The translations under genes and the position numbers were made by a program. Positions 31,332 through 39,770 of a stretch of 64,000 nt of DNA are shown here, piece after piece (the first letter of the stretch is position 1; each line of letters opens with the position of its first letter). Below the pieces are notes generated by a model, which saw only the letters and a program-made list of their open reading frames with translations, ran no database searches and was not told the origin of the DNA. Source of the stretch: an uncultured Bacteroidales bacterium (lineage in GTDB: Bacteria; Bacteroidota; Bacteroidia; Bacteroidales; Paludibacteraceae); NCBI GenBank assembly GCA_902769535.1, contig CACXPH010000005.1, forward strand, positions 21,972-85,971. Reading direction: 5' to 3'.

Positions 31332-34328
31332 TTACAATAAATTCAAGTTTACACCGAACAGGAAGGAACCCGTCTTCGGATAGTAGTTATTGATATCTAT
31401 GCCCGGGTAGTCGATGCAGCTGGTGTTGATTTCAGGATCAAGACCAGAGTAGCTGGTGATCGTGAACAGGTTCTGTCCGGTAGCATAGAGGCGGAGCGAA
31501 CGAACATATTTCGATTCCGGGAACTTAAAGGTATAACCTACTGTGATGTTGTCGCACTTGAGGTACGAACCACTCTCGAGCCAGTAGTCAGAGAAGTGCT
31601 GATAGTCCGCATAAACGGCACCACCGTTAACAGCCGCACCATTACCCGATGCGATATCCTTCACGAAGAAGTTGTAGTCGGTCGTAACGTCCGTACCATC
31701 CGGTGTGTACATGAAGCGGGTAGCGTTGAGCACCTTATTACCGAGCACACCGCGGAAGAAGATCGTAACGTCGAGATCTTTCCACTTAACGGTGTTGTTC
31801 CAACCGTAAGTCAAAATCGGTTGTGCGCTACCGAGATACTGCTTATCACTGGCGGTCGGGTTAGCTGTCGGAGATCCGAAACGGTCCTCATAGACCCACT
31901 TACCTTCGCTGTTAATACCCAAGAACTTATATCCGTAGAACTGACCTACGATACCGCCTTCCTCCAGAACTTGCGTATAGGAGTCAGAACCGTTGAACTT
32001 ATTACCATAGAGGTTACCTTGCGGAGAAGTCGAATAGTTGAAGCCCTTGTCCGGATCGCTGAGCTTGGTGATCTTATTCTGGTTCCAAGCAAGCGTCAGA
32101 CCGGAAGTCCAAGTAACGTCTTTGGTCTGAACAGGAATACCGGTTACAGCCAATTCAACACCGTACGAAATCATCTCACCTGCGTTAGCCAGCAGCGTGG
32201 TATATTGATACGGAGGAGTCGGAACCTCATAGTACCAGAGCAGGTCTTTGGTGTTACGTACGTAACCTTCCAAACTACCGGTCAAGCGGTTCTTCAAGAA
32301 TGCGAAATCCAAACCGAGGTTGTACTCGAACTTACGTTCCCATTTCAGATCGGGGTTAACGTTCTGAGTTACGGTGTACGTATTAATGTCTTTACCTGCG
32401 AAGGTGATCACGTCGCTCTTGGAGAGGAGGGCAATGGACTTGAGGCTCTCGCCTACGTTGTTACCCGTTACACCGAAGCCGGCACGCAGCTTGAGGTCAT
32501 CGCACCAGTCTGCATCTGACATAAAGTCCTCACCTTTGATACGCCAACCTGCGCTGACTGCAGGGAAGAGACCCCACTTGTTGTTCGCACCGAAACGGCT
32601 CGAACCCTCAGCACGAACAGAAGCGGAAACGAGATATTTCTCTTTGTAGTTATAGTTAACACGTGCGAAAGCAGCAGCCAGCGCGTAAGAACTACGACCG
32701 GAACTTACGGTCAAGTTGGACTTGTCTGCAGCACCTTCACCGATACGGTAGTACATCGTGCTTGACATTACGAAGCCGCGGTTAGCAATATTCTCCCAGT
32801 CGTTCATGAAGTGCTGATAGGAGAAACCGGCAACAGCCGTAAGAGTGTGTCCACCCCACTGACCTGCGTAATCTACGGTAGCTTCATACAACTGCGTGAA
32901 GTTGTTATCCATGCTACGGTTAGCCCAGTCGCCTGCGCTGGCAGCATTCGGAGAAGACAGTTTCGGATCTACATATTTGTAATATCTGTTGTCACCCTCT
33001 TCGAAAGCAGCAAAAGCATTAACTTTCAAACCGGGAACGGCCTTGATATCCACCGTTGCTTTCAACGAACCACGGAAGTAGTTACCGTCCTTGTAGGCAT
33101 TGAGGTAGTTCATGTACTCAACCGGGTTGTTCTGACCACTGTTGGTAACCTGATAGTAACCGTTCGGCGAGGTCTCGTCGTAGATCGGCATGGTCGGGTT
33201 CAACAGGGCAGCCTGGGTATAGAATGCATCATCGGAATAGTCGTTACGATAGTGCATGTAGGTTGCATCGTATTGGAGTTTGAGCCAACCGTTGAGTGCT
33301 TTCTGATCAGCAGCCAACTTAGCCACGATCTCACGACGGCCGTTCTTGAGCGCGATACCCTGTGCATCCTTGAAGTTAACAGAAGCACGGTAGCTGAAGT
33401 TTCTGTGCGCACCCGAGATAGCCAGGTTGTGGTTATGGGTGATAGCTGCTTTACGCGAGATAGCAGCCGTCCAGTCGGTCGATGCACCATGATCAAGACC
33501 TGCGACTTTGCCTCCGGTCATTGCACTGAGGTTACGGAATTGCTCAGCATTCGCCATTCCGAGCGAGGAGTTGATCCAAGCTACGTTTACGTAACCGCTG
33601 TACTCGAGTTGGGTCTCTGCTTTGTCACCACCTGCAGCAGCGCCACGTTTGGTAGTGATGAGGATGACACCGTTCGTACCACGGGTACCGTAGATAGCGG
33701 CAGCCGAACCATCCTTGAGGACGTCCATAGAAGCGATCTCGTCCGGAGAGATGTTATCGATATTATCAGTCGGCACACCGTCCACGATATACAAGGGGTT
33801 AGAACCGGTACCTTGACCAAGAGTCGAGAAACCACGGATCTGGATGTTGTAACCGGTAGATGTCGGGTCAGAAGTTGTACGGCTGATATTCAAACCGGCA
33901 ACCTTACCTTGGAGAAGACCTACGGGGTTCGATTGTACACCTGCGTTGAAGTCCTCTGCTTTCAAGGAAGCGACAGAACCCGTCACTTCTTTCTTCTTCT
34001 GCGAACCGTAACCGATCGCTACAACTTCTTGCAGTTGGTGCGTGTCCTCTGCCAAACGAACGATCATACCGTTCTTAGCGGGCAGGGTCTGCGTTGCAAA
34101 ACCCATGTAGCTGATCTGGATCTGGGTACCTTCGGGCACGTTGAGTGTGAAGTTACCGTCAAAGTCCGTAATCACACCATTAGTGGTACCTACTTGAAGA
34201 ATGCTGGCACCAATAGCCGGTTCGCCGGATGCTTCTTCTAACACGGTACCCGTAATCTGCGCCTGGATGGCCACGCTGAACGCCAGCATCAAAGCCATCA
34301 AACCAAGGGAGAGTGTTTTGTTTTTCAT
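31332..34328 (-). CDS. susC: SusC/RagA-family TonB-dependent outer-membrane transporter
   Basis: A 998-residue protein: signal peptide to about residue 23 (AIQA/QITG), a carboxypeptidase-regulatory-like domain (about 25-105; ITGTVLEEASGEPAIGASIL), the TonB box region and plug (about 110-230; GSQKKKEVTGSVASLKAEDF, then PLYIVDGVPTDNIDNISPDE and YGTRGTNGVILITTKRG), and a beta-barrel ending FGVNLNLL. It imports oligosaccharides across the outer membrane with SusD. The leader region has no TAnnTTTG box, so it is probably transcribed from the MFS promoter; a 24-bp inverted repeat lies between the two genes. Confidence 0.97.
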   Translation of the reverse strand: MKNKTLSLGLMALMLAFSVAIQAQITGTVLEEASGEPAIGASILQVGTTNGVITDFDGNFTLNVPEGTQIQISYMGFATQTLPAKNGMIVRLAEDTHQLQEVVAIGYGSQKKKEVTGSVASLKAEDFNAGVQSNPVGLLQGKVAGLNISRTTSDPTSTGYNIQIRGFSTLGQGTGSNPLYIVDGVPTDNIDNISPDEIASMDVLKDGSAAAIYGTRGTNGVILITTKRGAAAGGDKAETQLEYSGYVNVAWINSSLGMANAEQFRNLSAMTGGKVAGLDHGASTDWTAAISRKAAITHNHNLAISGAHRNFSYRASVNFKDAQGIALKNGRREIVAKLAADQKALNGWLKLQYDATYMHYRNDYSDDAFYTQAALLNPTMPIYDETSPNGYYQVTNSGQNNPVEYMNYLNAYKDGNYFRGSLKATVDIKAVPGLKVNAFAAFEEGDNRYYKYVDPKLSSPNAASAGDWANRSMDNNFTQLYEATVDYAGQWGGHTLTAVAGFSYQHFMNDWENIANRGFVMSSTMYYRIGEGAADKSNLTVSSGRSSYALAAAFARVNYNYKEKYLVSASVRAEGSSRFGANNKWGLFPAVSAGWRIKGEDFMSDADWCDDLKLRAGFGVTGNNVGESLKSIALLSKSDVITFAGKDINTYTVTQNVNPDLKWERKFEYNLGLDFAFLKNRLTGSLEGYVRNTKDLLWYYEVPTPPYQYTTLLANAGEMISYGVELAVTGIPVQTKDVTWTSGLTLAWNQNKITKLSDPDKGFNYSTSPQGNLYGNKFNGSDSYTQVLEEGGIVGQFYGYKFLGINSEGKWVYEDRFGSPTANPTASDKQYLGSAQPILTYGWNNTVKWKDLDVTIFFRGVLGNKVLNATRFMYTPDGTDVTTDYNFFVKDIASGNGAAVNGGAVYADYQHFSDYWLESGSYLKCDNITVGYTFKFPESKYVRSLRLYATGQNLFTITSYSGLDPEINTSCIDYPGIDINNYYPKTGSFLFGVNLNLL

Positions 34329-34375
34329 AATGATTGTTAGTTATTTTGTTGTGTTTGTTTTTCGTGACTTCGAGA

Positions 34376-34399
34376 CCACGTGATCACATGATCATGTGG
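34376..34399. promoter_or_regulatory. 24-bp inverted repeat between MFS gene and susC
   Basis: CCACGTGATCAC followed by ATGATCATGTGG; the halves are complementary at 20 of 24 positions, with three TGATCA/ATGATCAT cores. It ends 3 bp before the MFS stop codon and 48 bp upstream of susC. Without a T-run it is more likely an operator or an mRNA processing/attenuation hairpin than a terminator. Confidence 0.55.
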
Positions 34400-34401
34400 G
34401 A

Positions 34402-35745
34402 TCATTCTTTCTCTTTGATAGCGAAGACGGAAGCGGCGCCGAGGAGGAGGAGTACTCCGGCTACGACGAGCATTCCGGCTTGTACATGCGCGCATATATA
34501 TTTAAGGAGAAGTCCGCCACAGAGGGCTGCAACGATCTGCGGAACACAGATGGTGCAGTTGAACAGGCCAAGGTAATAGCCCATGTTTCCACCCTTGATA
34601 GCGTTCGTTACGATCGTGAACGGCAGCGCCAGCATAGCAGCCCAAGCCGCACCGATGAGAGCGTAACTAATCCAGAGGACATATGCGTTCGTTACGAAAT
34701 AGACGGAGATAAAGCCGAGTGCACCTACGACCAGCGAGATGGCGTACGCGCCCTTGTTACCGAACCAATGCTCGAGTTTCGGCAGGATAGCAGCCCAAAG
34801 GAGCGAACCGACAGCCTGTACACAGAAGACTACTCCAACCCATCCTCCGGCATCCTGGAAGGCTGCGTCTGCCGCATTGACACCATCCCAGCCGAAGCAG
34901 TTGACAGCTATCGTACCGTTCGAATAAGTCCACATATACATGAACGCAGCCCAACAGAAGAACTGCACGAGACCAACTGTCCAGAATGCGGACGGAGCTT
35001 CTTTAAGAAGCTGGATGAAACCTTTCTCTTCTTGCGGTTCATCGTCTTTCTTATCCTTGATACCGTGAAACTCTTTGTACTCCTCAGGATTGAGCTCTTT
35101 CACCGTAGCAAAGGTGTACAGCGAACAGAGAATGAGAATCGCTGCGCCTGCATAGAACGACCACTTGACGGAATCAGGAATGACACCTTCGGGAGCTGTG
35201 TTGGCGATACCAATCCATGTAAAGAAAATCGGGAAGAGGTAACCAACTACCGAACCGGCGTTACAGAGAGCCGACTGAATGGCATAAGCCGTACCTTTCT
35301 GCTCCTCGTTGACCATATCGCCGACCATCATTTTGAAAGGCTGCATGGCGATATTAATGGAGGTATCCAGAAACATCAGACTGAAGAGTCCAAACCACAT
35401 TGCGGCATTGAGACCGAGGAAAGCCGATTGCGCAAAAGTGAAGTTACCGGCATTCGGCAGGAGCACCATGACGGCAACAGCGATGAGCGCGCCCACGAGC
35501 AGATAGGGTTTACGACGACCGAGACGATTCCAGGTCTTATCCGAATACTTGCCAACCAACGGCTGCACAATCATACCCATCAGTGGCGGGAGAATCCAGA
35601 AGAAACTCAAGGTGTGGGGGTCTGCACCCAATGTAGCGAAAATGCGGGAGATGTTAGCGCTCTGAAGCGCATAAGCGATCTGAACTCCGAAGAAACCAAA
35701 ACTCAAATTAAAGAGTTGTGTAAAGGACAAATTCCGTTTCAACAT
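34402..35745 (-). CDS. MFS sugar transporter (maltose/sucrose-type symporter)
   Basis: A 447-residue, 12-helix major facilitator. PPLMGMIVQPLVGKYSDKTW and GRRKPYLLVGALIAVAVMVL form the conserved loop 2-3 (GxxSDRxxxxxGRRRPY) of the SLC45/maltose-sucrose branch, and MLFLDTSINIAMQPF/MVNEEQKGTAYAIQS the central region. It would carry the di- or oligosaccharide delivered by SusCD across the inner membrane. Start ATG 35745 (MLKRNLSFTQ); a TTG at 35793 lies in the -7 promoter box and cannot be the start. First gene of the MFS-susC-susD-susE operon. Confidence 0.92.
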   Translation of the reverse strand: MLKRNLSFTQLFNLSFGFFGVQIAYALQSANISRIFATLGADPHTLSFFWILPPLMGMIVQPLVGKYSDKTWNRLGRRKPYLLVGALIAVAVMVLLPNAGNFTFAQSAFLGLNAAMWFGLFSLMFLDTSINIAMQPFKMMVGDMVNEEQKGTAYAIQSALCNAGSVVGYLFPIFFTWIGIANTAPEGVIPDSVKWSFYAGAAILILCSLYTFATVKELNPEEYKEFHGIKDKKDDEPQEEKGFIQLLKEAPSAFWTVGLVQFFCWAAFMYMWTYSNGTIAVNCFGWDGVNAADAAFQDAGGWVGVVFCVQAVGSLLWAAILPKLEHWFGNKGAYAISLVVGALGFISVYFVTNAYVLWISYALIGAAWAAMLALPFTIVTNAIKGGNMGYYLGLFNCTICVPQIVAALCGGLLLKYICAHVQAGMLVVAGVLLLLGAASVFAIKEKE

Positions 35746-35790
35746 AGTATTTCCTATTAAGCTTAAGCTTCGATTTTTACAAATCGGCTG

Positions 35791-35822
35791 CAAAGTTACA
35801 ACATTTTTTTGGAATACGCAAG
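35791..35822 (-). promoter_or_regulatory. Bacteroidota promoter for the MFS-susCDE operon
   Basis: Minus strand: CTTG (35819-35822, one mismatch to TTTG), 20 bp, TAACTTTG (35791-35798), 45 bp before the MFS ATG. Confidence 0.8.
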
Positions 35823-35945
35823 AGTTTTATGCATTTTTTTAATAGAAAAAGTCGTTTTTCGAAATGTTTCGTAACGTGCGAATAAAATCATCGAGGTAAT
35901 AGAGGGTATTGGATGATTGTTTTTTGCTGGAATATGTACAAAAAC

Positions 35946-35970
35946 TGTATATATACTAAGTATATATACA
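35946..35970. repeat. AT-rich perfect inverted repeat, 11-bp arms
   Basis: TGTATATATAC, spacer TAA, GTATATATACA. It is a perfect palindrome apart from the 3-bp centre and may be a cruciform or protein-binding site between the divergent promoters. Confidence 0.6.
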
Positions 35971-36004
35971 TATAAAGCACGCTTTTGTCAAAAATTGCCA
36001 TCCA

Positions 36005-36048
36005 TCCTTGGGCGATCCTTGGGTGATCCTTGGGCGATCCTTGGGCAA
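36005..36048. repeat. Four 11-bp direct repeats TCCTTGGGCGA
   Basis: Units TCCTTGGGCGA, TCCTTGGGTGA, TCCTTGGGCGA and TCCTTGGGCAA follow without spacer. The period is close to one DNA turn, so bound proteins would sit on one face. A second pair of 11-bp units, TAGGTAATTGA and TAGGTAATTGC, follows at 36052-36073. Confidence 0.8.
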
Positions 36049-36051
36049 GCC

Positions 36052-36073
36052 TAGGTAATTGATAGGTAATTGC
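36052..36073. repeat. Two 11-bp direct repeats TAGGTAATTGA
   Basis: TAGGTAATTGA and TAGGTAATTGC are adjacent, have the same period as the four units just upstream, and end 43 bp before the recQ -33 box. Confidence 0.65.
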
Positions 36074-36115
36074 TCGGATTTGGGTAGGAGAAAATACAAA
36101 AAAATGTCGCTTAGA

Positions 36116-36147
36116 TTTGCATATATAAAATATATTTTGTATCTTTG
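36116..36147 (+). promoter_or_regulatory. Bacteroidota promoter for recQ and the following operon
   Basis: TTTG (36116-36119), 20 bp spacer, TATCTTTG (36140-36147), 22 bp before the recQ ATG. It is the only clear promoter seen upstream of the 20-kb run of plus-strand genes. Confidence 0.87.
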
Positions 36148-36169
36148 TGCCCAAATTGGATTTTTAGTC

Positions 36170-38353
36170 ATGAATATAACACATGAAGATTTAATTAATG
36201 CGCTGCAGACCTATTTCGGTTTCGACACGTTCAAGGGTAATCAAGAGGCGATCATCCGCAATGTAATTGACGGAAAGGACACGTTTGTGTTGATGCCGAC
36301 CGGTGGTGGTAAGAGTCTTTGTTATCAGTTGCCGTCATTGGTGATGGAGGGTGTAGCGATTGTTATCTCGCCGTTGATCGCGTTGATGAAGAACCAGGTA
36401 GATGCCATGCGTAACTACTCGGAAGAGGAAGGTGTGGCGCATTTCATCAACTCGAGTCTGAGCAGAGGTGAGATTAATGCCGTGAAAGAGGATGTGCTGG
36501 CGGGTAAGACGAAGCTGCTGTATCTGGCGCCGGAGAGTCTGCAGAAGAACGAAAACGTGGACTTCCTGCGCGGTGTGAAGATCAGTTTCTATGCGGTTGA
36601 TGAAGCACATTGTATCTCGGAGTGGGGTCACGATTTCCGTCCGGAGTACAGTCAGATACGGAGTATGGTGCAGCGAGTTGGCGTGGCGCCTATTATCGCG
36701 TTGACAGCGACGGCTACGCCGAAGGTGCAGAAAGATATCCAGAAGAATCTTGGCATGCCGGATGCAACGGTGTTCAAGAGCAGTTTTAACCGACCGAACC
36801 TGTATTACGAAGTACGTCCGAAGACGGCAGATGTCGATAAGGACCTTGTGCGTTATATCCGCAGCATGGAAGGCAAGAGCGGTATTATTTATTGTCTCGC
36901 GCGCAAGGAAGTGGAGGATCTGGCGGAGGTGCTGAAGGTGAACGGAATTAGTGCGCGCCCGTACCACGCGGGAATGGATGCGGCGACGCGTACAGCCAAC
37001 CAAGATGCCTTCCTAATGGAAGAGTGTCAGGTAATCGTAGCGACCATCGCTTTCGGAATGGGTATCGACAAGCCGGACGTGCGGTTCGTCATCCATTACG
37101 ATATACCGAAGAGTCTGGAGGGTTATTACCAGGAGACAGGCCGTGCCGGTCGTGACGGTGGCGAAGGACAGTGTATCTGTTATTACGCGCAGGAAGATAT
37201 AGAACGACTTCGTCGTTTCCAACAAGGCAAGACGCCGAAAGAGATCGGTATCGGTAACCAGTTGCTGTTCGAGACGCAGAGTTACGCAGAGAGTACGATT
37301 TGTAGGCGAAAACTGCTGCTGCATTACTTTGGCGAGGAGTACACGGAGGACAAATGCGGTAACTGCGATAACTGCCGCAAGACCTACAAGCAGGTGGATG
37401 CGAGCGAGTTGCTGCAGTTGATATTGGAGACCATCCAGCAAGTCAAAGAGAAACACAAAGCAGAACACATCGTCGATATCTTACACGGTAATACAACGGC
37501 TGAGGTGATGAGTTATCACCACGAGGACTTGGAGAATTTCGGTGCAGCGAGCGATGAAGAAGAAAGTACGCTACACGCGATCATTCGCCAAGCGCTGGTG
37601 GCAGGTATGATCAAGAAAGATGTAGACACGTACGGTGACTTGAAATTAACCAAGGACGGTCTGAAATTCCTGCGCAAACCGGGTAAGTTCGAAGTTCCGA
37701 TCGAGGTTCAGGACGACGATGAGATGGATATGGACGGTGCTGCCGTGACGTGTTCTGCGGCGGATGAGGTGCTGTTCTCGATATTAAAGGATATCCGTCG
37801 TAAGGTTGCCAAGAAGAACGACGTGCCGCCGTTTGTGATCTTCCAAGACCCGAGTCTGGAGGCGATGGCGACTACCTACCCGATCACCATGGAGGAGTTG
37901 TTGACGATTCCGGGTGTAGGTGTAGCGAAGGCCAAACGGTACGGCGACGAGTTCCTACATATAATTAAGGAGTACGTCGATGAGAACGAGATCATCCGGC
38001 CGGAGGATCTGCGGATCAGGACGGTAGCCAAGAAATCGACACGCAAGAAACAGATCATCCAGGCGATTGACCGGCGTGTGGATCTGGACGACCTGGCCGA
38101 GAGTAACGGTATGAGTATGGAGGAGATGATGGATGAGTTGGAGGCGATCGTGTTCAGCGGAACGAAGATCAACATCAATTATTTCATTCAGGAGGTGGTG
38201 GATCCGGACGAGGAAGAGGAGATCTACGACTACTTCAAGAACGCTGAGGACGATAATATACGCAAGGCCATGGATGAGCTCGGCGAGGATTACTACGATG
38301 AGATGCATGTACGACTCGTGCGGTTGAAGTTCCACTGCGATTTGGGTAACTAA
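36170..38353 (+). CDS. recQ: ATP-dependent DNA helicase RecQ
   Basis: A 727-residue superfamily-2 helicase. MPTGGGKSLCYQLPSLVMEG is Walker A, VDEAHCISEWGHDFRPEYSQ the DEAH box with the aromatic-rich RecQ loop, and YYQETGRAGRDGGEGQCICY motif VI with the arginine finger. The zinc-binding RQC region follows (CRRKLLLHYFGEE, KCGNCDNC), then a winged-helix part and an HRDC domain (about 540-610; MEELLTIPGVGVAKAKRYGD), then a C-terminal helical extension with acidic stretches usual in Bacteroidota RecQ. Start ATG 36170, 22 bp after the promoter. rimO starts 1 bp after its stop. Confidence 0.95.
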   Translation: MNITHEDLINALQTYFGFDTFKGNQEAIIRNVIDGKDTFVLMPTGGGKSLCYQLPSLVMEGVAIVISPLIALMKNQVDAMRNYSEEEGVAHFINSSLSRGEINAVKEDVLAGKTKLLYLAPESLQKNENVDFLRGVKISFYAVDEAHCISEWGHDFRPEYSQIRSMVQRVGVAPIIALTATATPKVQKDIQKNLGMPDATVFKSSFNRPNLYYEVRPKTADVDKDLVRYIRSMEGKSGIIYCLARKEVEDLAEVLKVNGISARPYHAGMDAATRTANQDAFLMEECQVIVATIAFGMGIDKPDVRFVIHYDIPKSLEGYYQETGRAGRDGGEGQCICYYAQEDIERLRRFQQGKTPKEIGIGNQLLFETQSYAESTICRRKLLLHYFGEEYTEDKCGNCDNCRKTYKQVDASELLQLILETIQQVKEKHKAEHIVDILHGNTTAEVMSYHHEDLENFGAASDEEESTLHAIIRQALVAGMIKKDVDTYGDLKLTKDGLKFLRKPGKFEVPIEVQDDDEMDMDGAAVTCSAADEVLFSILKDIRRKVAKKNDVPPFVIFQDPSLEAMATTYPITMEELLTIPGVGVAKAKRYGDEFLHIIKEYVDENEIIRPEDLRIRTVAKKSTRKKQIIQAIDRRVDLDDLAESNGMSMEEMMDELEAIVFSGTKININYFIQEVVDPDEEEEIYDYFKNAEDDNIRKAMDELGEDYYDEMHVRLVRLKFHCDLGN

Positions 38354-38354
38354 C

Positions 38355-39761
38355 GTGAAAAAAGGAGAGATAGATTTTATAACGCTCGGGTGTTCGAAGA
38401 ATTTGGTGGATGCAGAGCGTGTGATGCGGCAGTTAGAGGCGGCAGGATGGCGCTGTGTGCACGATGCGGAAGAGCCGAAGGGGGAAGTGTGCGTGATTAA
38501 CACCTGCGGGTTTATCGGGGATGCGAAGGAAGAGAGTATTAATATGATCCTGCAGATGGCGGAGCGGAAGAAAAAGGGGAAGTTGAAGAAGCTGATTGTG
38601 ATGGGGTGCTTGAGCGAACGGTATAGGGCGGAGTTAGAGGCGGAGTTGCCGGAGGTGGATGCGTATTATGGGAAGTTCGATTTTATGAACATGGTAAGCG
38701 CTCTATCCTCATCAAAAACGTTCTGCCCCGAACTCCGGCTCCGCGTCCCCAACACGCTCCGCACGGTTTTGAGTGAGGACAAGCGCTTATTGGAGGGTTG
38801 CAGTATATATGAGCGGCATCTGACGACTCCCAAACACTACGCATATTTGAAGATCAGTGAGGGGTGTAACCGAATGTGCTCGTACTGCGCGATACCGCTG
38901 ATCACGGGACGGCATACCAGCCGGCCGAAGGAGGAGATATTAGAGGAAGTACGGTGGTTGGTGAGTCAAGGCGTGAAGGAGTTGAATGTGATTGCGCAGG
39001 ACTTGAGTAGTTACGGGTTGGATCTTTATAAAGGTGAAAGGCTAAAGGTGAAAGGAGAAGGGAAACATCTTTTACCGGAGTTGGTGGATGAGATGGCGCA
39101 GATAGAGGGGGTTGAATGGATAAGACTGCATTACGCGTACCCGACGGATTTTCCGGAAGCGTTGTTGGACGTAATGGCGAAGCATAAGAATGTGTGCAAA
39201 TACCTGGATATCGCGTTGCAGCATTGTACGGATCATATGTTGGGGTTGATGCGGAGGCACATCACGCGGGAGGAGCAGGATAAGTTGATACGGAAGATCC
39301 GAGAGAAAGTGCCGGGTATTTGTATAAGGACAACGTTGTTAGTGGGACACCCGGGAGAGACGGAGGAGGATTTTGAAGAGCTGAAGGCGTGGGTGAAGGA
39401 GATGCGGTTCGAGCGGATGGGTTGTTTTGCGTACTCGGACGAGGAAGGCACGTACGCCAACAAGCACTATAAGGACGATGTACCGCAGGAGGTGAAGGAC
39501 GCGCGCGTGGCAGAGTTGATGGCTATTCAGCAGGAGATAAGCGGGGAGTTGATGGGTAAGTTTGTGGGTAAGACCGAACGCGTAATTATTGACCGGATTG
39601 AGGGAGATTATGCGATTGGAAGAACGCAGTTTGACAGTCCGGAGGTGGATTGCGAAGTGCTGATAACGGTGAGCGGTGAGCGTTTACCGGTTATCGGGGA
39701 TTTTTACGACGTAAAAATAACGAAGGCAGAAGAATTTGATTTATACGGAGAAATAATATAA
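38355..39761 (+). CDS. rimO: Ribosomal protein S12 methylthiotransferase RimO
   Basis: A 468-residue radical-SAM methylthiotransferase that modifies the S12 aspartate. The UPF0004 domain opens with FITLGCSKNLVDAERVMRQL and CVINTCGFIGDAKEESINMI; the radical-SAM cluster cysteines are C171, C175 and C178 in EGCNRMCSYCAIPLITGRH; a TRAM domain ends the protein (about 400-468). Start GTG 38355. Two non-conserved insertions are visible: about 114-146, corresponding to an inverted repeat at 38695-38789, and about 226-238 (KGERLKVKGEGKH), from a dispersed repeat shared with ispD. Both keep the frame. Confidence 0.95.
   Translation: MKKGEIDFITLGCSKNLVDAERVMRQLEAAGWRCVHDAEEPKGEVCVINTCGFIGDAKEESINMILQMAERKKKGKLKKLIVMGCLSERYRAELEAELPEVDAYYGKFDFMNMVSALSSSKTFCPELRLRVPNTLRTVLSEDKRLLEGCSIYERHLTTPKHYAYLKISEGCNRMCSYCAIPLITGRHTSRPKEEILEEVRWLVSQGVKELNVIAQDLSSYGLDLYKGERLKVKGEGKHLLPELVDEMAQIEGVEWIRLHYAYPTDFPEALLDVMAKHKNVCKYLDIALQHCTDHMLGLMRRHITREEQDKLIRKIREKVPGICIRTTLLVGHPGETEEDFEELKAWVKEMRFERMGCFAYSDEEGTYANKHYKDDVPQEVKDARVAELMAIQQEISGELMGKFVGKTERVIIDRIEGDYAIGRTQFDSPEVDCEVLITVSGERLPVIGDFYDVKITKAEEFDLYGEII
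38695..38789. repeat. Long-armed inverted repeat inside rimO
   Basis: Left arm 38695-38721 and right arm 38763-38789 (about 27 bp each) pair as TAAGCGCT, TCCTCA, TCAAAA and CGT blocks with short mismatches, around a 41-bp C-rich centre (38722-38762). It encodes rimO residues about 114-146, a segment of variable length in the family. Confidence 0.7.
39030..39054 (+). repeat. Dispersed coding repeat, copy in rimO (KGERLKVK type)
   Basis: AAAGGTGAAAGG, C, then TAAAGGTGAAAG; 24 of 25 bases equal the reverse complement of 5941-5965 in ispD. It is an insertion of about 12 residues between DLYK and LLPELV, where relatives have few residues. Confidence 0.85.
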
Positions 39762-39770
39762 CAATATACC

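Larger units (their letters stand above)
35746..36169. other. 424-bp divergent intergenic region between MFS and recQ
   Basis: No gene is supported here. From left to right it holds the MFS promoter (35791-35822) with a small hairpin CGATTT-TTAC-AAATCG at 35771-35786, an AT-rich palindrome (35946-35970), four 11-bp direct repeats (36005-36048), two further 11-bp repeats (36052-36073) and the recQ promoter (36116-36147). The interval 35823-35945 is AT-rich with nothing else recognisable. Confidence 0.7.

Noticed and set aside
29526-31340. 604-codon plus-strand open frame opposite susD
   Set aside because: Antisense shadow of a well-conserved gene; the protein has no signal, motif or promoter and its codons mirror the susD frame.
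32811-34241. 476-codon plus-strand open frame opposite susC
   Set aside because: Same reason; the length arises from the low frequency of TTA/CTA/TCA codons in the sense strand.
34396-35760. 454-codon plus-strand open frame opposite the MFS gene
   Set aside because: Antisense shadow; composition rich in E, R and T without any family resemblance.
35791-35793. TTG start for the MFS transporter, adding 16 residues
   Set aside because: The codon lies in the -7 promoter box; ATG 35745 fits the family start.
36005-36048. CRISPR-like array
   Set aside because: Direct repeats of 11 bp without spacers and no cas genes; they are tandem repeats.
36059-36169. N-terminal extension of RecQ from 36059
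   Set aside because: The extension would span the -33/-7 promoter; the RecQ N-terminus starts properly at ATG 36170.
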